Origin: Allomeiothermus sp035760705
GTDB taxonomy: Bacteria > Deinococcota > Deinococci > Deinococcales > Thermaceae
DNA: 17,884 nt
Direction of reading: 5' to 3'
NCBI GenBank assembly: GCA_035760705.1
Contig: DASTSL010000156.1
Span: forward strand, 1-17,884
The position numbers were made by a program, and so were the translations under genes. The notes beneath the pieces were generated by a model. The model searched no databases and was not told the origin of the DNA. It saw only the letters and a program-made list of their open reading frames with translations. Shown here piece by piece: positions 13,736 to 17,884 of this stretch (positions within the stretch are counted from its first letter, which is position 1; each line of letters opens with the position of its first letter).

Positions 13736-14287
13736 CTACGCTGAAGTTTTTTGCCAGTCTCGAGCCAGCATCTCGTAGATCGCGTGATCCACGAAGTGGT
13801 CATAAAGCCACTCGGCATCTTTGGCGACCCCCACCAAGCGGAACCCCAGCCGCTCGGGGATGGCGCAGCTTTTGCGGTTGCCGGTGGCGGCACGGATCTC
13901 CAGGCGGTTGAGGTTCAGCTCGAAGAACAGGTAATCAGCGAGGGCGCGGACAGCCGTGGTCATCAAGCCTTTCCCTATGAAAGCCTCGCCCAGCCAATAG
14001 CCGATCTCGGTTTTGCGGTTCGTCCAGTTGATACTATGGGTTCCCAGGGTCCCGGCGAGCTGACCCCTGTACCAGATGCCCAGGTTCAGACTGCTATCTT
14101 TGGAAAGTTGGAGCAGCGTTCCCCGAATAAAGTTCTGGGTGTCCTCCGCCGTCTTGACCCCGTCCACCCACGGCAGCCATTGGCGCAGATGGGCACGGTT
14201 CGCCTGGGTCAGATCGAACAGGGCTTGGGCGTGGTGCAGTTGGAGCAAACGCAACTCGGCTTCATCGCCCAGACCGTAGGTGAGCAT
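13736..14287 (-). CDS. GNAT acetyltransferase, RimJ/RimL-like
   Basis: This 183-residue protein belongs to the GNAT subgroup that acetylates N-termini of ribosomal proteins or other amines (RimJ/RimL, Bacillus YdaF). The QWLPWVDG stretch near the N-terminus, the acetyl-CoA pyrophosphate loop in GEAFIGKGLMTTAVRALADY and the terminal NRKSCAIPERLGFRLVG block are typical. I chose the ATG at 14287 (MLTYGLGDEAELRLL). Upstream codons to 14332 fall in a hairpin (CCCCTCTT/AAGAGGGG) and look non-coding. TACACT lies six bases before this ATG, so the message may be leaderless. The substrate is unknown. It lies downstream of cysS on the same strand. Confidence 0.88.
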   Translation of the reverse strand: MLTYGLGDEAELRLLQLHHAQALFDLTQANRAHLRQWLPWVDGVKTAEDTQNFIRGTLLQLSKDSSLNLGIWYRGQLAGTLGTHSINWTNRKTEIGYWLGEAFIGKGLMTTAVRALADYLFFELNLNRLEIRAATGNRKSCAIPERLGFRLVGVAKDAEWLYDHFVDHAIYEMLARDWQKTSA

Positions 14288-14334
14288 GGGCTTAGTGTAC
14301 GGCTCCCCTCTTGCAAGGGAAGAGGGGCTCAACC

Positions 14335-14369
14335 GTTTTGCGTTCAGCGTTTTGCCTGTGGCGTTTAGC
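14335..14369. repeat. Degenerate 7-bp tandem array after cysS
   Basis: Five units in phase: GTTTTGC, GTTCAGC, GTTTTGC, CTGTGGC, GTTTAGC, each ending in GC. It ends three bases before the cysS stop codon. Confidence 0.65.
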
Positions 14370-14372
14370 GCC

Positions 14373-15818
<1,446 letters not shown>

Positions 15819-15891
15819 AAAAATCTCCGAATTCTATCGAGGGGCTAGGGTCGAAAGCCAAAGGTCGAGCGGCGCTACTACCGAAGGCTAT

Positions 15892-15937
15892 AAAAAACGC
15901 CGGGCTGGAGGCGCGAAGGCACACCATGACCCCGGCG
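15892..15937 (-). terminator. Terminator hairpin in the cysS leader
   Basis: On the minus strand CGCCGGG (15937-15931) pairs with CCCGGCG (15904-15898), followed directly by TTTTTT (15897-15892). The loop is 26 bases. A second stem, TGACC (15946-15942) with GGTCA (15931-15927), would trap the left arm of the terminator and compete with it. It lies between the SRPBCC gene and cysS, so it either ends the upstream transcript or attenuates cysS. Confidence 0.75.
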
Positions 15938-15948
15938 GGAAGGTCAGC

Positions 15949-15972
15949 TTAACATCGCTGCGTCAGCAACAT
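15949..15972 (-). CDS. Possible leader peptide MLLTQRC upstream of cysS
   Basis: An 8-codon frame (7 residues plus TAA) has its only Cys codon, TGT, directly before the stop. TACAAT ends six bases before the ATG, so transcription would begin at the ATG itself and the peptide would be read from a leaderless message. A competing-stem terminator follows three bases later. There is one Cys codon only, and chance occurrence of so short a frame is quite possible. Confidence 0.35.
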   Translation of the reverse strand: MLLTQRC

Positions 15973-15978
15973 AAGCCG

Positions 15979-15984
15979 ATTGTA
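15979..15984 (-). promoter_or_regulatory. Possible -10 box of the cysS leader
   Basis: TACAAT on the minus strand is next to the stop of the SRPBCC gene and six bases before the leader-peptide ATG. No -35 match was found. Confidence 0.4.
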
Positions 15985-16422
15985 TCACGCGGCGAGCGAG
16001 CGGTCTTTGAGACCCTGGAGAAGCCCGTCGCAGTTTTCCTTCATGAGCTTCAACACCAGCTTTTGCAAGAGCCCGCCGAAGATGGGGATATTGAGTTCGT
16101 ACTCGAGTTCCAGCACCACCTTGGTGCCCTCCCCCTCTGGTAGAAAGGTCCAGGTCCCCCGGTACACGTCGAAATCGCCCTGAGGGCTGTGAAAGCGGTT
16201 ACGCAACTCGGCGTCGAACCACTCCTCTTCCTCGATCCAACGCACCTTCTTGCCCATCGCCACCGCCACCCACTCCGATTTGGAGTGAGAACCAGCGTCC
16301 TCAAGCACCCGCAGGCTCTCCACATCCTTCAGATAGGGTTTGAGCCCGACTAAATCCTTGGCATAAGCGTACACTTGAGCCGGCGGTTTAGGGATAAAGA
16401 TCTCCGAACGAACGTGCGGCAT
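15985..16422 (-). CDS. SRPBCC-fold (polyketide cyclase / START-like, COQ10-type) protein
   Basis: This 145-residue protein has the hallmarks of the SRPBCC hydrophobic-pocket fold. An N-terminal strand (VRSEIFIPKPPAQVYAYAKD) leads into the first helices. A central run of beta strands contains FHSPQGDFDVYRGTWTF, EGTKVVLELEYEL follows, and a long amphipathic C-terminal helix (LQKLVLKLMKENCDGLLQGL) closes the pocket. Relatives carry or modify small hydrophobic molecules such as quinones and lipids; the ligand is unknown. The ATG at 16422 has no Shine-Dalgarno; TAAGCT lies seven bases upstream. It follows recX across a bipartite 7-bp repeat array. Confidence 0.82.
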   Translation of the reverse strand: MPHVRSEIFIPKPPAQVYAYAKDLVGLKPYLKDVESLRVLEDAGSHSKSEWVAVAMGKKVRWIEEEEWFDAELRNRFHSPQGDFDVYRGTWTFLPEGEGTKVVLELEYELNIPIFGGLLQKLVLKLMKENCDGLLQGLKDRSLAA

Positions 16423-16435
16423 AGACTATAGCTTA

Positions 16436-16491
16436 ACGCTAAACGCTGAACGCAGAAGCAACGTTTAGCGTTCGGGGTTCGGCGTTCGGCT
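16436..16491. repeat. Bipartite 7-bp tandem array overlapping the recX end
   Basis: Eight units in unbroken phase: ACGCTAA, ACGCTGA, ACGCAGA, AGCAACG, TTTAGCG, TTCGGGG, TTCGGCG, TTCGGCT. The halves are inverted: AACGCTAAACG (16435-16445) and CGTTTAGCGTT (16462-16472) are exact reverse complements. The right half encodes the last residues of RecX. Confidence 0.75.
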
Positions 16492-16914
16492 ATATCTCTC
16501 CCACGCCGCGAAAGCTGCCGAAAGCGGGAATCCCCGGTTGACCAAAAAGCGGATGGCCTTGGCCTTTTCACCCCTGTAACGGCTGGGGTAGCGCTCGAGC
16601 AGCCGGAGGGCCTCGGCCACCGGGTCGGCTTCGGGCTCGAGGTCGGCCAGAACCCCCTCCACCACCTCGGCGGAGACCCCTTTGGCCCGCAACAACTGGC
16701 GCAGTTTGCCCGCCCCCCAACGGCCCTGGTTGAGCCGGACATAGCCCTCGGCGTAGTTCCGATCGTCGAGGTAACCGAGTTCCTTGACCCGGCGGACGGT
16801 CGCCTCCACCTCTTGGGGTGAACCCCGACGGGCTAGTTTGCGGCGAAATACCGCTTCCGCGTAAGCCCTGGCCGAGAGCAGACGCAACGCGTACTGGAGC
16901 AAGTCATCGCCCAC
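16465..16914 (-). CDS. recX: Regulatory protein RecX
   Basis: RecX binds RecA filaments and restrains their growth and activity. The 149-residue protein shows the expected tandem three-helix repeats: ALRLLSARAYAEAVFRRKLARRG, VKELGYLDDRNYAEGYVR and GAGKLRQLLRAKGVSAEVVEGVL, then a further repeat to about 135. The last nine residues (YSRTPNPER) are mostly encoded by a 7-bp repeat array and are probably a foreign tail. The start is a GTG at 16914. GGGGAG lies directly against it, too close to act as a normal Shine-Dalgarno, and TAAACT lies six bases upstream, so a leaderless start is likely. A TTG four codons in is an alternative. recA is not adjacent. Confidence 0.9.
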   Translation of the reverse strand: MGDDLLQYALRLLSARAYAEAVFRRKLARRGSPQEVEATVRRVKELGYLDDRNYAEGYVRLNQGRWGAGKLRQLLRAKGVSAEVVEGVLADLEPEADPVAEALRLLERYPSRYRGEKAKAIRFLVNRGFPLSAAFAAWERYSRTPNPER

Positions 16915-16921
16915 CTCCCCA

Positions 16922-16943
16922 GTTTAGGGCACTCGCCCTAAAC
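16922..16943. promoter_or_regulatory. 9-bp inverted repeat over the recX promoter; candidate operator
   Basis: GTTTAGGGC (16922-16930) and GCCCTAAAC (16935-16943) are perfect reverse complements with a 4-base spacer. The left arm overlaps the presumed -10 box TAAACT (16926-16921), so a bound protein would occlude recX transcription. It does not resemble the known Gram-positive or E. coli LexA boxes. Confidence 0.5.
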
Positions 16944-17109
16944 AACTGTGCCCGTATTTCTACCCTTTTGCGTGCTTTTTTCACCCAATTCTCGCTCTAA
17001 TTTATTAGGAATGGTAGCCATTAGCGCGGTTTGACCCTCATAGATTAGAACGTTACGGAATTAAACGGAAGTCACGCGTTCATAACGGCTTCTTTCATGG
17101 TTTAACACA

Positions 17110-17138
17110 TTGACAAAACCGTCGGATTGAGCTAAACA
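17110..17138 (+). promoter_or_regulatory. Candidate promoter for the lipoprotein gene
   Basis: TTGACA at 17110-17115 is a consensus -35. A 17-base spacer leads to TAAACA (17133-17138), a weak -10. It would start RNA near 17145, about 300 bases before the lipoprotein ATG. A closer -10-like TATATT lies at 17390-17395 without a -35. Confidence 0.45.
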
Positions 17139-17144
17139 TGAATT

Positions 17145-17447
17145 ACTAAGTAGAAACCCTATCAAAATTGTGAGCGCCCAATTTATCTTGATTTAGAAAA
17201 GGAGGTGATTTCCGGGGAAACCCCCACTGGATTCGGCTGGGCTAATTACGTCTCGACGTTGTCTTTGCGACTTATGGGTTTCGCTAAACCACAAAGCCAA
17301 GCCTCTTTCAGTACAGGATGCGCCAAAACGTCCTGGTTGGCACCGATGGCGTCTTGGCGCATCTGCGTCGGAGTACCCGACTGACTTAATATATTCGATC
17401 CGCGGCCTTAGGCTAGTCGGTTCTGCACACAAATTGCGAGGTTCGGT
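17145..17447 (+). ncRNA. Candidate structured leader RNA of the lipoprotein gene
   Basis: This gene-free stretch can fold in several ways. GGGG-AAA-CCCC lies near 17214-17224. GGTTT/AAACC lies near 17278-17290. GATGCGCCAA (17317-17326) pairs perfectly with TTGGCGCATC (17354-17363), and the stem continues as ACG/CGT past one mismatch. GTCGG (17367-17371) pairs with CCGAC (17377-17381), which can also pair with GTCGG near 17416. GCCAA at 17296 with TTGGC at 17337, together with CAGGA/TCCTG, would compete with the long stem. I do not recognise a known riboswitch class. Bases 16944-17144, before it, hold only short AT-rich palindromes such as CTAATTTATTAG. Confidence 0.4.
17197..17209 (+). promoter_or_regulatory. 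Full-length Shine-Dalgarno sequence without a fitting start codon
   Basis: AAAAGGAGGTGAT is complementary to the end of bacterial 16S rRNA over about 12 bases, but no ATG, GTG or TTG lies at the usual distance. A GTG overlapping it (17205) opens a 59-codon frame with no recognisable protein. Confidence 0.5.
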
Positions 17448-17884
17448 ATGCACCCTAGATGGGGTTTGGTATTGCTCGCTCTTTTGCTGGTCGTAGCCGG
17501 TTGTAGCAGCTCGCCTAATACAGCACCCTCTAAGGGTAGTCTCGAGATCGTCGTCAAAGGCATCAGCGAGGCCACTGTCGAGGTAGCTGCGGGCGGCAAA
17601 TCGGTCTTTAGTGGCAAGGTCACGGGTAGCAAGTTGCTAGCCGGGCTCGAGCCTGGTACCTACATGGTGGACGGCGCTCAGGTCAAGAACTTCCGCGACC
17701 CACCGGTTACCACGGTCGAGCTCAAGAGTGGCTCGAGCGCCAAGGTCACGTTGGTCTATGAGCAACAAGCGCCCCCCAGCGGCCCGGTAGCCAAACTAGA
17801 AGTCATCGCGGTCCGCGACGCGGCGGGCGGGGATCTGCCGAGCAACAAGGAGGTCAACGACAACAAGAACGTCAACCTCTACGC
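17448..17884 (+). CDS. Putative lipoprotein, N-terminal part (runs off right edge)
   Basis: At least 145 codons remain open to the window end. The protein begins with MHPRW, then a hydrophobic helix and the lipobox VVAGC, giving a lipidated Cys19 after signal peptidase II cleavage. A Ser/Pro/Ala-rich linker follows, then a beta-rich domain of short strands (GSLEIVVKGI, ATVEVAAGG, VTTVELKSGSSAKVTLVY) that looks like a small Ig-like or carboxypeptidase-regulatory-like fold. A second such segment starts at about residue 118. Expected location is the cell envelope; the function is unknown. GAGG (17438-17441) lies six bases before the ATG. A long, foldable leader precedes it. Confidence 0.85.
   Translation, partial: MHPRWGLVLLALLLVVAGCSSSPNTAPSKGSLEIVVKGISEATVEVAAGGKSVFSGKVTGSKLLAGLEPGTYMVDGAQVKNFRDPPVTTVELKSGSSAKVTLVYEQQAPPSGPVAKLEVIAVRDAAGGDLPSNKEVNDNKNVNLY

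Noticed and set aside
14288..14332. Longer start for the acetyltransferase
   Set aside because: The added codons come from a hairpin sequence and do not match the family N-terminus; the ATG at 14287 gives the normal start.
15819..15984. T-box riboswitch before cysS
   Set aside because: Only about 80 bases lie between the presumed start and the terminator. No T-box core was found, and the only UGG bulge candidate does not fit the tRNA-Cys end.
17214..17350. c-di-GMP (GEMM-I) or c-di-AMP (ydaO) riboswitch
   Set aside because: Scattered matches (CAAAGCC, a GGTT...ACCGATGG-like end, CCCGAC) occur, but the conserved core order and stems of these classes cannot be built.
17205..17384. 59-codon plus-strand frame starting with GTG inside a perfect Shine-Dalgarno
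   Set aside because: The ribosome-binding site overlaps the start codon, the protein has no recognisable feature, and the DNA is better explained as a foldable leader.
17193..17453. 86-codon minus-strand frame
   Set aside because: It covers the lipoprotein leader in antisense and has no domain; the plus-strand leader explanation fits better.

Overview
The window looks like chromosome from a member of the Thermales, most like Meiothermus. It is GC-rich and strongly enriched in the hexamer CTCGAG. Its aspartate kinase has the in-frame internal start known from Thermus, it carries a SpoVS homologue, and several genes have a TANNNT box 6-8 bases before the start codon, as in leaderless transcripts of the Deinococcus-Thermus phylum. 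The genus is inferred from protein resemblance and composition; no database search was run. No rRNA, tRNA or CRISPR array was seen.

Layout. Bases 1-223: the start of a transposase-like gene running off the left edge, and a perfect 11-bp inverted repeat. 224-1950 (minus): aspartate kinase translationally coupled to a purine-type phosphoribosyltransferase. 2061-5188 (plus): a cupin, an enoyl-CoA hydratase, a DinB/YfiT-like protein, a PaaG-like isomerase and RuvA, partly coupled. 5375-7083 (minus): a HAD phosphatase, a wrecked YbjQ/UPF0145 gene and a single-domain protoglobin. 7365-11885 (minus): a large glutamate synthase with a near-consensus promoter and a palindrome over its predicted transcription start. 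12313-13442 (plus): SpoVS, then a terminator or attenuator, then a membrane zinc metallopeptidase. 13736-16914 (minus): RecX, an SRPBCC protein, cysteinyl-tRNA synthetase with a possible leader peptide and terminator, and a RimJ/RimL-type acetyltransferase. 16915-17884: an AT-richer, structured leader followed by the start of a lipoprotein gene that runs off the right edge.

Most genes are housekeeping: nitrogen and amino-acid metabolism (gltB, ask, cysS), recombination (ruvA, recX) and CoA-thioester catabolism (two hydratase/isomerase genes). The less ordinary material lies between genes. At least seven spacers carry degenerate 7-bp tandem arrays, several built as two halves in inverted orientation. 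Two of these arrays share a 25-bp block at 23 of 25 positions, and one forms the last codons of recX. Other points worth attention are the cysS leader, the foldable lipoprotein leader with an orphan full-length Shine-Dalgarno sequence, the gltB operator-like palindrome, and the YbjQ pseudogene with an in-frame insertion carrying a stop.
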